64,000 nucleotides of DNA from Cyclobacterium sp. SYSU L10401 (GCF_010993705.1 NZ_WOFO01000007.1:62001-126000); one strand, 5' to 3'. Counted from the stretch's first letter, positions 1-9,199 are shown. Made by a program: numbers and translations. Notes: generated by a model not told the origin, from the sequence alone.

Positions 1-211
1 CCATAAGCGGCATGACTTTTAGGTCGGCATCAAATGAAGCATATAAGCCTTTAATGAGCCCTTCAAGTCCGTTAAACACAGACAAAACTACCACCAAGGC
101 CATGGTACCCACCGCCACACCGATCATAGAAATCCTGGATAGGACGGTAATGAAGTTCTTCTTCTCCTTACTTCTGAAGTACCGGGCCGCTATAAAATAT
201 GAAAGGTTCAA
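1..211 (-). CDS. LolC/LolE-type ABC transporter permease, N-terminal part (partial)
   Basis: The window edge cuts this gene; about 70 N-terminal residues are visible. They start NLSYFIAARYFRSKEKKNFI and run into a membrane helix (SMIGVAVGTMALVVVLSVFNG) followed by a periplasmic stretch. This is the typical start of FtsX/LolC/LolE permeases, which extract lipoproteins from the inner membrane for transport to the outer membrane. I place the start at a TTG codon at 209-211, because a stop codon lies in frame at 221-223 and no ATG falls between. It follows rbfA by 13 bases on the same strand, so the two are probably co-transcribed. The family call is firm; the exact substrate (lipoproteins or something else) is inferred. 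Confidence 0.8.
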   Translation of the reverse strand, partial: MNLSYFIAARYFRSKEKKNFITVLSRISMIGVAVGTMALVVVLSVFNGLEGLIKGLYASFDADLKVMPLM

Positions 212-224
212 AGATTTACTTCAG

Positions 225-617
225 TTAATCATTATTAGGTGCATCATCTTCCTCATCTTCATCTGAAGGATCAGGAATGTCCAAATTGGAAATCACCTCA
301 TCCATGTGCTGGGCGTAGGCGGCGGATTCATCCAGATAAAAAACCAGCTCCGGAATAATCCTTACGGATTTACCAATCCTATTCCCTAAAAACTTCCTTA
401 TCTGCCCTTTGTTTTCATTTATTTTGGTAAAAAGAGCCTCATTATCAGCCAACAAAAAACTTAAATTGATTTTGGCCACACCCAGGTCCGGACTCATCAA
501 AACCCTTGTAACGGTTACCATTGCCCTACCTACCAGGGGTTTACCTTCACGTTGAAATATTTCTCCCAATTCCTTCTGGATCAATTTGGAATATTTCTGT
601 TGTCGCTTACTTTCCAT
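225..617 (-). CDS. rbfA: Ribosome-binding factor A
   Basis: A 130-residue RbfA, which binds the 30S subunit and helps maturation of the 16S rRNA 5' end, notably during cold adaptation. The N-terminus (ESKRQQKYSKLIQKELGEIF) has the usual basic helix. A KH-like core follows with VTVTRVLMSPDLGVAKINLSF and the conserved VRIIPELVFYLDES segment at about residues 85-97. The last 20 residues are strongly acidic (SDEDEEDDAPNND), a common variable tail. It lies directly upstream of the LolC/E-like permease gene, an order often seen in Bacteroidetes. The start ATG at 615-617 is the first in frame. Confidence 0.93.
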   Translation of the reverse strand: MESKRQQKYSKLIQKELGEIFQREGKPLVGRAMVTVTRVLMSPDLGVAKINLSFLLADNEALFTKINENKGQIRKFLGNRIGKSVRIIPELVFYLDESAAYAQHMDEVISNLDIPDPSDEDEEDDAPNND

Positions 618-678
618 TTTAAATTATTTATTCCTCACAAATTTAGTGAAATATACGGGTAACCTTTAATTTCGTACA

Positions 679-2103
679 TTGAGTTTTAAACAACTACGAA
701 TCTTGCTGGAATTTTTCAAAATAAATGATCCTTTTCGGATGATTGGAATTTTTTTCCTTTTCATTATACTCCGTATACCCTATTACCTGATGGATATACC
801 CATCACCCAACCAGAGCTGCTTTGGCAATTATTGGGTGAGAGACTGGCTGCCGGAAACCTGCATTTCGCAGATACCATCGACAGTACCGGCCCCTTTTCT
901 GCTTTGGTTTATGGTATAAACCATGTCATTTTCAACAATTCCCTCACTTCTTTTTCCATCCTTTCCTTTTTACTTATATCCTTTCAGATTTATTATACCA
1001 ATGAATTGTTGATCAGAATCAATGCCTTTGAGGAAGCCAACTACCTGCCCGCATTTATCATGGTCGTTCTCTACCAACTTTCCTTTGACTTCATGACCTT
1101 ATCTCCGGCCTTGATGGGAAATACCTTTATCTTATTGGCTATTGGACAACTGCTGCGATTGACTGCGATTAATGCCAACCCTGTCCCATCCATCTTGTTG
1201 ATGGGGTTTTGGGGTGGAGTTGCTTTCTGCTTTCATTACCCTTATCTGGCACTGCTCCCCTTCCTCATTCTGACAGGCCTATTGGTAAACAGATTTTCTT
1301 TTCAACAATTAAATTTATTGCTAACCTCTTACCTCTTACCGGTGGCTTTTTGTGCCGTATACTACTTCTGGAGAGACGGTCTATCAGCGTTTATCCACCT
1401 TTACCTTATTTTAGTTCCAAAAATAGAAAGACTATTTCATGTAGGCATCAAAGATCTGCTTTACATTTTTTCTCTCCCCTTGGTCCTGGCATTGATGGGG
1501 TATTTTTTGAATAACATGATGCACCGAATGAATGTGAACCAGCAAAAGCAAAATCAATTGTTTTTATTCTTATTGCTATTCAATATCGCTTCCTTCTTTC
1601 TAATGGAAAGGGTCAGCCCTTACCAGTTTGTAGCCATGCTACCTCCCCTTACCTATTTTACAGCTCATTTGTTTACCATAAGTGAAAAGCGATTGGTTCG
1701 GCAGACCATTGCCTATGGCTTTTTCCTGATAGTCCCTTTAATCGGTTACAGTTGGGTGTTTTATCAGAAAAATGAGCCCTCTTTTGATAAGTATAAAATC
1801 GATATTACGACCGATACTTCCATTCCCGTGGAAACAGCTGTAATGGTCCTGGGAGAAAATCAAAATATTTATTACCAAACCGAGGCAGCAAGTCCCTACC
1901 TGAATTTCAGATTAACCCGTTTGTATTTTGAAGGGATGGATGAAATGGAAAGGACGGTAGGGATCTACAAAGACCTGCAAAAGGAGTCCCCGGACCTGAT
2001 CATCGATGAAGAGCAGGTTTTCGAACAGTGGATCAAAGACATTCCTACTTACCAATCACTATATGAAAAGGACAGTCAGGGATATTTCAGGAAAGTAAGG
2101 TGA
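679..2103 (+). CDS. Polytopic membrane protein of unknown function (DUF6427-like)
   Basis: A protein of about 470 residues with roughly ten or eleven hydrophobic segments and a soluble C-terminal tail of about 90 residues. The N-terminus (LLEFFKINDPFRMIGIFFLF) resembles a Bacteroidetes-specific integral membrane family that I believe is DUF6427; this assignment is from memory and uncertain. No ATG precedes the conserved start, so translation probably begins at TTG 679 or TTG 703; the first ATG is at 739, inside the first helix. The overall form, with alternating helices and short loops, recalls polytopic glycosyltransferases of the GT-C kind, but I see no diagnostic motif. Divergent from rbfA. 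Confidence 0.6.
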   Translation: MSFKQLRILLEFFKINDPFRMIGIFFLFIILRIPYYLMDIPITQPELLWQLLGERLAAGNLHFADTIDSTGPFSALVYGINHVIFNNSLTSFSILSFLLISFQIYYTNELLIRINAFEEANYLPAFIMVVLYQLSFDFMTLSPALMGNTFILLAIGQLLRLTAINANPVPSILLMGFWGGVAFCFHYPYLALLPFLILTGLLVNRFSFQQLNLLLTSYLLPVAFCAVYYFWRDGLSAFIHLYLILVPKIERLFHVGIKDLLYIFSLPLVLALMGYFLNNMMHRMNVNQQKQNQLFLFLLLFNIASFFLMERVSPYQFVAMLPPLTYFTAHLFTISEKRLVRQTIAYGFFLIVPLIGYSWVFYQKNEPSFDKYKIDITTDTSIPVETAVMVLGENQNIYYQTEAASPYLNFRLTRLYFEGMDEMERTVGIYKDLQKESPDLIIDEEQVFEQWIKDIPTYQSLYEKDSQGYFRKVR

Positions 2104-2134
2104 TTGGCCTTGGTTATATGCAAGAACTACCGGA

Positions 2135-2572
2135 TTAACAAGGGATTTTATTGACCCTTCTGGCATGTCGCCCGCCTTCAAAAGGCGTATTGAGAAATAC
2201 GTCCACCATTTTTTCAGTCAACTCAAAAGAAACAAATCTGGCAGGAATAGCAATAAGGTTGGCATCATTGTGTTGCCTGGCCAGTGCTGCCAGGTCTTCA
2301 TTCCAACAAATGGCGGCGCGGATTTCCTGGTGCTTGTTGGCAGTAATGGCCACGCCGTTGCCACTACCACAAATGATCACGCCCTGAAGAAATTCCCCTG
2401 AAACTACCGCCTGGCATAGGGGATGGACAAAATCCGGATAATCCACCGATTCATCGGTGAAGGGACCGAAATCCTTGACTTCATACCCTTTACCTTCCAA
2501 TATCTTAATCAAATCCTGTTTATAGGCAAACCCTGCATGGTCTCCGCCGATAGCAATTTTTTTGGACATCAC
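2135..2572 (-). CDS. rpiB: Ribose-5-phosphate isomerase B
   Basis: RpiB/LacAB family, 145 residues, interconverting ribose 5-phosphate and ribulose 5-phosphate in the pentose phosphate pathway. The phosphate/substrate motif GGDHAGFAYK is at residues 9-18. The active-site segment GVIICGSGNGVAITANK carries the catalytic Cys that separates RpiB from RpiA. NDANLIAIPAR and the C-terminal EGGRHARRVNKI complete the family pattern. Two adjacent ATGs (2572 and 2569) are possible starts. Only seven bases separate it from tatC upstream, so tatC-rpiB is likely one transcript. The allose-6-phosphate or galactose-6-phosphate variants of the family are possible but less likely without sugar-uptake neighbours. 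Confidence 0.92.
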   Translation of the reverse strand: MMSKKIAIGGDHAGFAYKQDLIKILEGKGYEVKDFGPFTDESVDYPDFVHPLCQAVVSGEFLQGVIICGSGNGVAITANKHQEIRAAICWNEDLAALARQHNDANLIAIPARFVSFELTEKMVDVFLNTPFEGGRHARRVNKIPC

Positions 2573-2579
2573 CTGTTTT

Positions 2580-3425
2580 TTAAAATCCGTTCTCTAATTC
2601 TTCTTTTCTGCGCTTCTTTTCTAACCTCTTGGCTATGATAATTCCTGCTTCATATAGCACCAAAATAGGCATGGCTATCAGTATTTGGCTGATTACATCA
2701 GGAGGGGTTATCAGTGCCGACAATACCAGAATCACCACAATGGCATGTCTTCTATAGGTCTTTAACATCATTGAAGAAACCAGGCCAGCCTGGGTTAGAA
2801 AATAAATCACGATGGGCAACTGAAACATTACTGCTGATGCCAAAACCAGCATGGCTAAAGTAGACACGTAGGAAGTAATGTCAAATTCATTGGCAATGGA
2901 CGGATCCAGCTGATAATTCGACAAGAAATTGATAGAAAGTGGTGAAAGTATGTAATAACCGAAAGCTGCGCCCAGGAAAAATAAAAGACTGACAAAAAAG
3001 ACGGCTCCACGAGCTGCATTTTTTTCCTTGTCATAAAGTCCTGGGCTAATAAAGCGCCATACCTCCCAAAAGACATAGGGAAAGGCTGCTATCAATCCTA
3101 CCACAAGACTGGAAGTAATGTGCATGGAAAACTGGCCCGTCATCTGACGGCTCTGGATAATGAAGGGTAATTTCTCAATACAAAGTGCCGGCAAAGAGAA
3201 AAAGTCGGAAACCTGACAAAGCACCCGATAGGTGATAAAGTCAATTTTTGAAGGACCAAGGATTACCTGTCCAAAAACGAAACTTTTGGATAGAAATGCC
3301 AAAACCATAAAAACCAAAATGGCAGATATAGAACGCAGCAGGTGCCACCTAAGCTGCTCCAAATGGTCCAGAAAGGACATGCCGTTTTCTTCTTCCTCTT
3401 CTTCTTTGTATTGATCAAGTGCCAC
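2580..3425 (-). CDS. tatC: Sec-independent protein translocase subunit TatC
   Basis: TatC, the receptor subunit of the twin-arginine translocase. MSFLDHLEQLRWHLLRSI at residues 16-33 is the signature cytoplasmic start. A periplasmic insertion of about 70 residues follows the first helix, as is common in Bacteroidetes TatC. The core FSMHITSSLVVGLIAAFPYVFWEVWRFISPGLYDKEK and four or five further helices follow. The start used here is GTG at 3423-3425, which gives an acidic lead (KEEEEEE); an ATG at 3380 directly before SFLDHLEQL is an alternative. tatA/tatB are not nearby. A likely client in this window is the PhoX-type protein at 36508-37917, which has an RRNFIK Tat motif. Confidence 0.93.
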   Translation of the reverse strand: MALDQYKEEEEEENGMSFLDHLEQLRWHLLRSISAILVFMVLAFLSKSFVFGQVILGPSKIDFITYRVLCQVSDFFSLPALCIEKLPFIIQSRQMTGQFSMHITSSLVVGLIAAFPYVFWEVWRFISPGLYDKEKNAARGAVFFVSLLFFLGAAFGYYILSPLSINFLSNYQLDPSIANEFDITSYVSTLAMLVLASAVMFQLPIVIYFLTQAGLVSSMMLKTYRRHAIVVILVLSALITPPDVISQILIAMPILVLYEAGIIIAKRLEKKRRKEELENGF

Positions 3426-3436
3426 CTAATTCTTAT

Positions 3437-4705
3437 TTAGTATAAAGGAAATCGAACCATCCAATCATTAACTGAAGTCTTGATACTATTCAAAGCATCC
3501 TCATCTTCATGGTGCATCAGGGATTGATCAATCAATTCCACTATTCGTTTCATATCAGCTTCTTTCAGCCCTCGTGTAGTTACAGCAGCAGTACCAATTC
3601 TCATCCCTGAAGTCACAAAAGGTGATTTGGTATCGAAAGGTACCATATTTTTGTTGATGGTAATATCTACTTTTCCGAGCGTCTCTTCGGCTATTTTACC
3701 CGTCAGATCCTTATTTCTTAGGTCTATCAGCATCAGGTGGTTGTCTGTACCTCCGGATATCAATTGATATCCTCTTTGTACAAAGGCCTCAGCCATTACT
3801 GCTGCATTTTTCTTTACCTGCAATACGTACTCCATATATTCTTCCGATAGTGCCTCCTGAAATGCAATAGCCTTGGCAGCAATGATGTGCTCCAAAGGCC
3901 CACCCTGAGTACCTGGGAAAACTCCGGAATCCAATAACGAAGACATCTTCCTTAACTCCCCTTTAGGGGTTTTAATTCCAAATGGATTTGGGAAATCCTC
4001 ACGCATCAATATCAAACCTCCCCGGGGGCCTCTTAAAGTCTTATGGGTGGTGGTGGTCACCACATGGCAATATTCAAGGGGATCATTCAGTAAACCCCTG
4101 GCAATCAAACCAGATGGGTGAGAAATATCTGCCAATAAAATTGCTCCAACCTGATCAGCAACAGCACGAAGCCTTTCATAATCCCAATCACGACTATAGG
4201 CAGAGGCACCGCAGATGATTAATTTTGGTTTCACCTCCACGGCTTTTTTCTCTACCTTATCATAGTCGATGAGTCCGGTGGATTCTTCTACGCCGTAAAA
4301 GTGGGGATCATATAATTTACCGGAAAAATTTACCGGTGATCCATGGGTGAGGTGCCCACCGTGAGACAGGTCAAAGCCCAAAATGGCATCACCTGCGTTC
4401 AGGCAGGCCAGAAATACGGCTGCATTGGCCTGTGCACCGGAATGTGGCTGCACATTGGCCCAGGATGCGCCGAAAAGTTCCTTTGCCCGGTCAATGGCTA
4501 TTTGCTCAATATCATCTACCACCTCACAACCTCCATAATACCTTTTCCCAGGCAGTCCTTCCGCATACTTATTCGTCAGCACACTTCCAGCTGCCTCCAT
4601 CACTTGTTTACTGGTAAAATTTTCTGAGGCAATCAGCTCTATTCCTCTCCTTTGGCGGTCTTCTTCCTTTGCGATCAGGTCAAATATAAGTTGATCTCTT
4701 TTCAT
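3437..4705 (-). CDS. glyA: Serine hydroxymethyltransferase
   Basis: PLP enzyme converting serine and tetrahydrofolate to glycine and 5,10-methylene-THF, the main source of one-carbon units. [38 protein letters not shown] and [14 protein letters not shown] are all present; the Schiff-base Lys is residue 222 with the start used here. I chose ATG 4705 ([11 protein letters not shown]), which matches the family start; the open frame extends 14 codons further upstream to 4747. Length of 422 residues is normal. An 87-base leader separates the start from a good promoter match at 4798-4828. The gene precedes tatC on the same strand with an 11-base gap. Confidence 0.96.
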   Translation of the reverse strand: MKRDQLIFDLIAKEEDRQRRGIELIASENFTSKQVMEAAGSVLTNKYAEGLPGKRYYGGCEVVDDIEQIAIDRAKELFGASWANVQPHSGAQANAAVFLACLNAGDAILGFDLSHGGHLTHGSPVNFSGKLYDPHFYGVEESTGLIDYDKVEKKAVEVKPKLIICGASAYSRDWDYERLRAVADQVGAILLADISHPSGLIARGLLNDPLEYCHVVTTTTHKTLRGPRGGLILMREDFPNPFGIKTPKGELRKMSSLLDSGVFPGTQGGPLEHIIAAKAIAFQEALSEEYMEYVLQVKKNAAVMAEAFVQRGYQLISGGTDNHLMLIDLRNKDLTGKIAEETLGKVDITINKNMVPFDTKSPFVTSGMRIGTAAVTTRGLKEADMKRIVELIDQSLMHHEDEDALNSIKTSVNDWMVRFPLY

Positions 4706-4797
4706 GTAGTGATAGCTTGTCATTTTAGCTCTGCGCACCCAATCCAACTGAGGTAAGGCCTGGCAGATGCAATCAGATTTATTTCAATTTCGAATGC

Positions 4798-4828
4798 CAA
4801 AATTACTTCTAAACTATCTATAATCCAA
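4798..4828 (-). promoter_or_regulatory. Candidate Bacteroidetes promoter for glyA
   Basis: On the minus strand TTG (4826-4828) is followed after 20 bases by TAATTTTG (4798-4805), fitting the Bacteroides-type -33 TTTG / -7 TAnnTTTG consensus. The predicted transcription start is near 4792, leaving a leader of about 87 bases before the ATG at 4705. No riboswitch-like fold was recognised in the leader. Confidence 0.5.
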
Positions 4829-4932
4829 TTGTCTTTTCATTTTGATTGGTATTAAAAGAAATAAATATAAGGCTGCACCAAACTCCTGACCTATCCAAAC
4901 TTTTTTGACTTTTCGATTTCCATTTTCCTGAA

Positions 4933-7203
4933 TCAAAATTGAAACTGCAGGTTTAAAGAAATATTTCTACCTATTTGACTTATCCCAAATGGCCTGTATA
5001 AAGACATATGGTCCAGGTAATTAGTATTCAGCAGGTTATTGGCTGAGACAAAAGCATCCATCTCCTGTTCCCATATCTTGAAACTGCTGCCAAGGTGAAT
5101 GCCCATCAGGTAATAGCCGGGAGTGGCCTCCTCCAGCGATGCAGGACGGTTTTGGTCCAACAACAAACTACCTGTTAAATTTACATACGGACGTAACAAC
5201 TTCCCCATGCCTTTAAAATTGAAACTCAGCTCCTGATTCCAGCGAAAAGCCGGGATATAGGGTAGGAAAGATTGATCGGATCGCCGCCTGCCTATGGCTA
5301 TACTATAGGAAGTATTTCCTGAAATCCATGGCACTGCTACCGGATGCCATTCCAAATAAGCCTCCCCCCCATAAAGTCTGGCATTGTCTTGTTGAAATTG
5401 CCATACTATCAGCTCGCCCACCCGTTCATTGGTGGGAGCAAAATAAATGTAATTGTTTACTACATTGTAAAAACCCTCTGCTGATAAAGAAAAATCGGCA
5501 GTCCTGTACCTGATCCCCAGGTCAGACTGAATGTTTTGCTCCCGGTCAAAGCCTGCACTTCCCCGCTCAAATCTCGCCGTTCCGGGGTGGGGGCCATTGG
5601 AATACAGCTCCGCCAAATCAGGTGCGCGAAAACCGGAAGCGACATTCAATCTGAACCTCCATTGGTTCGATGGCCTGAAGGTAGCCCCTCCACTTGCCGT
5701 CCACCCGTCAAAAGACCTGCTAAGCGTCCGATCCTCAGGCGAACCGGGAAGTTCAAATCCATAATCCAAAAAATGGGGCCCACTGGCATCGGCAGTTACT
5801 TTCCGGTAATCGTATCGGATACCTCCCTGTAAAACCCATTGCGAAGTGGCATGATTGATCAGGGCATAAACAGATCGGTCGTCCTTGGTAGCATCAGGAA
5901 TCAGTATTTCAGCGGCATTTTCATCATTAATGGTTTTCAGATAAAATCCCTGTATGCCGAATATGGTTTCCGTTTCCTGACTAAGGGATTTGTAATACTT
6001 GATATCATACATGAAGTTGGCCTGTCTGAGTCCAAGGTCTACCTGATCAAAATCTTCTTCTGTTTCCTCTCTGAAATTCCAATGGTATCCAAAAGTGGCT
6101 TTGAGTTTATCCTCTCCCAGAAACAAATTGGTTTCCGAATTGAGAAAGTGATCCGCTACCTGTTGAAATGGCAATTGGGGGCTTCTGTCATTTCGGCTGG
6201 TCACCAGTAGCTCCTGATTGTTTTCATCGAGAATCCCCAGTTCCTGCTGCAGAAAAGTATACCTCACTCGGGTATCGCCCCAATTCTTTCTCAGCCCTAT
6301 TCCCGTTTTGATATTCTGGGTATTGAAACGGGTGTTGCCCACAGTTTTCCCAGATCCATCCATATAGTCGGCATGGGACTCGGTAGCTCCTCGAAGGGAC
6401 CAGAATAAACCATTTTCCCCCGCTCCTTTCACACCGGCTTCCACTCGCCTGCCAAGGGAATTGCCATACATACGCAGGTTCACATCGCCCTCTATCTCAC
6501 CGGAAGCTGCATCAGGATCTTCAATCAGGTTAACTACACCTGCCATGGCCCCTGATCCATAAATGATGGAAGCCGGCCCCTTGATGATCTCTACGCCTGA
6601 AAGCCCGGTCTCGGTAAGGCCTAGCCCATGGTCCGCTCCCCATTGTTGGTTTTCAAATCTGGCTCCCTGGTATACCGACAAAACCCGGCTAAAGGACAAT
6701 CCACGGATGACTGGTTTGCTGATTCCGGGACCCAAAGAGACCTCGCTTACCCCCGGTGTTTTGGCCAATGCCGTCATCAGACTAGGGGAAGGGTTCTTTA
6801 AAATGGACCCTTTATTAATTTTCTCAATTGAAATGGGCGAACTTTCTTTCCCCATCACATATACTCCCGACACTACCACTTCATCTACGGTAGTCGTTGC
6901 AGATTCCAAAGATATATCCAGGGGAACTTTTTGGGTGGAAGGATTTATTTTGAACAATGCCGTGGCATATCCCAGGAACGAAAACTGAAATGTCATGTTC
7001 CGGGAGGGGAGATTCTCTACCGTGAACCTACCTGTCGCGTCTGTCACAGTCCCCCTACTTAATTCGGGAATGAAAACCGTGACTCCAGGTAAAGGTAAAT
7101 TGGTTTCAGCATCCTTGATAGCACCTGAAACAGAAAGATTTTGCCCCTGTAAGGCTGAAAGTCCCATCAATAGACTTGCCAGTAGGGAAAGAATAAATTT
7201 CAT
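4933..7203 (-). CDS. TonB-dependent outer membrane receptor
   Basis: A 756-residue receptor. The signal peptide (MKFILSLLASLLMGLSALQG) is followed by a carboxypeptidase-D-like domain (about 25-105: AIKDAETNLPLPGVTVFIPE), a plug domain (about 115-235: GISKPVIRGLSFSRVLSVYQGARFENQQWGADHG, with IIKGPASIIYGSGAMAGVVNL) and a beta-barrel ending in the terminal Phe of outer membrane proteins (LNLQFQF). The start at ATG 7203 is chosen because the signal peptide begins there. Its upstream partner is a small His-rich membrane protein (7293-7670), a pairing that suggests zinc or another transition metal as substrate. That is inference; siderophore or cobalamin transport cannot be excluded. Confidence 0.9.
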   Translation of the reverse strand: MKFILSLLASLLMGLSALQGQNLSVSGAIKDAETNLPLPGVTVFIPELSRGTVTDATGRFTVENLPSRNMTFQFSFLGYATALFKINPSTQKVPLDISLESATTTVDEVVVSGVYVMGKESSPISIEKINKGSILKNPSPSLMTALAKTPGVSEVSLGPGISKPVIRGLSFSRVLSVYQGARFENQQWGADHGLGLTETGLSGVEIIKGPASIIYGSGAMAGVVNLIEDPDAASGEIEGDVNLRMYGNSLGRRVEAGVKGAGENGLFWSLRGATESHADYMDGSGKTVGNTRFNTQNIKTGIGLRKNWGDTRVRYTFLQQELGILDENNQELLVTSRNDRSPQLPFQQVADHFLNSETNLFLGEDKLKATFGYHWNFREETEEDFDQVDLGLRQANFMYDIKYYKSLSQETETIFGIQGFYLKTINDENAAEILIPDATKDDRSVYALINHATSQWVLQGGIRYDYRKVTADASGPHFLDYGFELPGSPEDRTLSRSFDGWTASGGATFRPSNQWRFRLNVASGFRAPDLAELYSNGPHPGTARFERGSAGFDREQNIQSDLGIRYRTADFSLSAEGFYNVVNNYIYFAPTNERVGELIVWQFQQDNARLYGGEAYLEWHPVAVPWISGNTSYSIAIGRRRSDQSFLPYIPAFRWNQELSFNFKGMGKLLRPYVNLTGSLLLDQNRPASLEEATPGYYLMGIHLGSSFKIWEQEMDAFVSANNLLNTNYLDHMSLYRPFGISQIGRNISLNLQFQF

Positions 7204-7292
7204 ATTTATTGTTTTTTTTGAATGAGAGAATGAGCCAGCCCTAATTGGATGCTTCCCGATGGGATGCACCGAAAAGGTGTATGCTAACAGGC

Positions 7293-7670
7293 CTATGCCT
7301 CTATCAAGGCATAAAAAAATGATGGAGGCCCTCTAAGAGAAAGCTTCTCCCTGATTTGCAGGCCAGGGCTTTCACTGAGAATAAATGGACTGGGAACCTC
7401 GTAGACCACATTTACATTGGCAATAAAGCCCCAGATCTCAGGAAGGAAAAATTGGGCATGGGTAAGCATATCCAGCAGGATCAGCTCATTTTCTGAATGC
7501 TCTCTGTTTTGTTCCTCTTCTTCCGACAAAAAAGGATGGGCATGCCTGATGGTTTCCCCGGTTTCCAGATCATGTTCATGATAAAATACCACACTGTTGA
7601 GGAGCATCATGCTGACCAAAACCAACATGCCAAAGCTTACAGCGGGCAATATTTTTCTGAAAAATTTCAA
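7293..7670 (-). CDS. Small His-rich membrane protein, probable metal-uptake partner
   Basis: 125 residues with one N-terminal hydrophobic helix (ILPAVSFGMLVLVSMMLLNSVVFY). Directly after it comes a His/Asp/Glu cluster (HEHDLETGETIRHAHPFLSEEEEQNREHSENE) that could bind Zn, Cu or Ni. The C-terminus ends REKLSLRGPPSFFYALIEA. No ATG exists at the start; TTG 7668-7670 is the likely initiator. It is 89 bases upstream of the TonB receptor, same strand, so it is the first gene of that operon. I do not recognise a named family. It may be a periplasmic metal sensor or carrier anchored in the inner membrane; the function is inferred only from composition and neighbour. Confidence 0.72.
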   Translation of the reverse strand: MKFFRKILPAVSFGMLVLVSMMLLNSVVFYHEHDLETGETIRHAHPFLSEEEEQNREHSENELILLDMLTHAQFFLPEIWGFIANVNVVYEVPSPFILSESPGLQIREKLSLRGPPSFFYALIEA

Positions 7671-7689
7671 GGTATTCAGGAGTATAAAA

Positions 7690-7725
7690 CAAATTTAAAC
7701 AATAAAAACAGACTTGACAACAAGT
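7690..7725 (-). promoter_or_regulatory. Candidate promoter with overlapping palindrome for the His-rich/TonB receptor operon
   Basis: Minus strand: TTG (7718-7720), 20-base spacer, TAAATTTG (7690-7697). The predicted start of transcription is about 14 bases before the TTG initiator at 7670. The -33 element lies inside a perfect inverted repeat, ACTTG-acaa-CAAGT at 7712-7725, well placed for a repressor. It is not a standard Fur or Zur box. Confidence 0.45.
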
Positions 7726-7829
7726 TTGAAAGTTATGTCTTATTTTTAATTTAGTCTTGGCTAACAATTGAGTGATTATGCCCTTTTCATTTAGATTTAG
7801 GAGCTAAATCCCCTATATTTGCATTCAGG

Positions 7830-8201
7830 ATGAATTTCGATTACAAACCGGAAACATACTTTAACGGAACAGGCGCAAGTTCGCTGTTGGTCAAACTTAC
7901 CTATCCGGAAAGTCAGTGGGGAGAAGAGATCTGTATTTTTGCTACGGTTTTGGATGGTGATATTTTCTTTGAAATCATAGATTTTTACGGTAATGAATAC
8001 AAGACCAAACCAGCATACAGCAGTGAGCCGCTACCGCTGCAAGACCTGATATTGCTGGTGGAATCACTAGAAGTGGACCCCGAATCAGAAATGGGCAACA
8101 TCAATCAGACTTTGCTGGGAATCCCCATTGCCGAAAGCACACTGTATCCGGAACTCAAAGAATATTTCAATCAAAAACGTGCTCATTTTGGCTACATCTG
8201 A
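7830..8201 (+). CDS. Conserved-looking hypothetical protein
   Basis: A 123-residue soluble protein I do not recognise. It has no signal peptide or membrane segment. The sequence is acidic (LVESLEVDPESEMGN) and looks like a compact alpha/beta fold: N-terminal strands (SSLLVKLTYPESQWGEEICIFATVLDGDIFFEIIDFYGNEY) followed by helices near the C-terminus (ESTLYPELKEYFNQKRAHFG). A -7-like TATATTTG at 7814-7821 lies just before the ATG, implying a very short leader; no convincing -33 element is seen. It is divergent from the His-rich/TonB receptor operon, so the 159-base gap serves both. Confidence 0.65.
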   Translation: MNFDYKPETYFNGTGASSLLVKLTYPESQWGEEICIFATVLDGDIFFEIIDFYGNEYKTKPAYSSEPLPLQDLILLVESLEVDPESEMGNINQTLLGIPIAESTLYPELKEYFNQKRAHFGYI

Positions 8202-8249
8202 TATTCCTGCCTTTTTTACAGAATTGTGGGTATTTCCTTGGTATTAATT

Positions 8250-8257
8250 TAATTTTG
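8250..8257 (+). promoter_or_regulatory. Candidate -7 element for the AEC transporter
   Basis: TAATTTTG fits TAnnTTTG and lies 17 bases before the ATG at 8274. The best -33 candidate, TTG at 8224-8226, is 23 bases upstream, at the long end of the usual spacing. Confidence 0.35.
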
Positions 8258-8273
8258 GAACTTAAACCCACCC

Positions 8274-9197
8274 ATGTCCAATATCTTTCTTGTTATCATT
8301 TCTATTTTAGTAGGTATTTTCCTGCAAAGAATCAGGGAGTTTCCGTCCGATGCGCCAAAGGCGCTCAATGCCTACCTGATTTATGTGGTGCTCCCTGCAG
8401 TCTCCCTGCTGCATATTTCCAAACTTGAACTTAGTCTATCCCTACTTTTGCCAATTTCTGTGGCTTGGATTGTTTTTACGTTAACCTGGTTAATTTTTGG
8501 TTATCTGGGAAAAAAATTGGATTGGAAAAGAAATACTATCGGTTGCCTGATCATCTGCGGGGGGCTTTCCAACACTGGTTTTGTGGGTTATCCGATCATC
8601 GAAGCCATCTATGGTGTTGAAGGCTTGAAAATTGCCGTTTTGGTGGACCAGCCTGGATCATTTCTGGTGGTAAGCAGCCTGGCCATTATTGTAGCTTCTA
8701 TCTATGGAGAAGAAAAAATGCGCAAAAGGGACATTTCTAAAAGGATGCTGTTTTTCCCACCCTTCCTTTTTTTCATTTTGGCCCTTTTACTTAACCTGTT
8801 TCAGTTGGAAATCAAAGGTGTCCTGCAACATGTCCTGGAAAGCTTTTCGGCTACCCTGACCCCCATTGCATTGATAGCCGTAGGACTGCAGATCAAAATC
8901 AAGCCGCAGGATATCAAGGACAATTTTCTTTGGCTGGGGTTGATCCATAAACTCCTCTTTATCCCTTTGGCGATTTTCATGCTTTATTTTTGGATCCTTG
9001 GGGACACACCTACAGAAAATCTAATTTTTAAAGTAAGCGTCATGGAGGCCGGTATGGCTTCCATGATTACCTCTTCTATTATTGCCGGTAACTTTAACCT
9101 GAGGCCAAAACTTGCTTCCCTACTGGTAGGAATAGGCATACCCCTCTCCTTTATTACATTGGCGGGTTGGTATTTCCTTTTAGCCTATTTGCGATAA
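8274..9197 (+). CDS. AEC-family transporter (auxin efflux carrier/MleP-like permease)
   Basis: 307 residues with about ten hydrophobic helices arranged as two halves, the pattern of the membrane transport (PF03547-type) family. Recognisable features are the N-terminal VGIFLQRIREFPSDAPKALNAYLIYVVLPAVSLLHI and the mid-protein GCLIICGGLSNTGFVGYPII, which matches the conserved G-x-x-N-x-G-F-x-G-x-P segment. The second half repeats this as VMEAGMASMITSSIIAGNF. Bacterial members export or exchange small organic anions such as malate; the substrate here is unknown. It is convergent with the AsmA-like gene, with only two bases between the stop codons. Confidence 0.88.
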   Translation: MSNIFLVIISILVGIFLQRIREFPSDAPKALNAYLIYVVLPAVSLLHISKLELSLSLLLPISVAWIVFTLTWLIFGYLGKKLDWKRNTIGCLIICGGLSNTGFVGYPIIEAIYGVEGLKIAVLVDQPGSFLVVSSLAIIVASIYGEEKMRKRDISKRMLFFPPFLFFILALLLNLFQLEIKGVLQHVLESFSATLTPIALIAVGLQIKIKPQDIKDNFLWLGLIHKLLFIPLAIFMLYFWILGDTPTENLIFKVSVMEAGMASMITSSIIAGNFNLRPKLASLLVGIGIPLSFITLAGWYFLLAYLR

Positions 9198-9199
9198 AA

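Noticed and set aside
4706-4792. Glycine or THF riboswitch in the glyA leader
   Set aside because: The leader is short (about 87 bases) and A/T-rich; no conserved riboswitch core was recognised.
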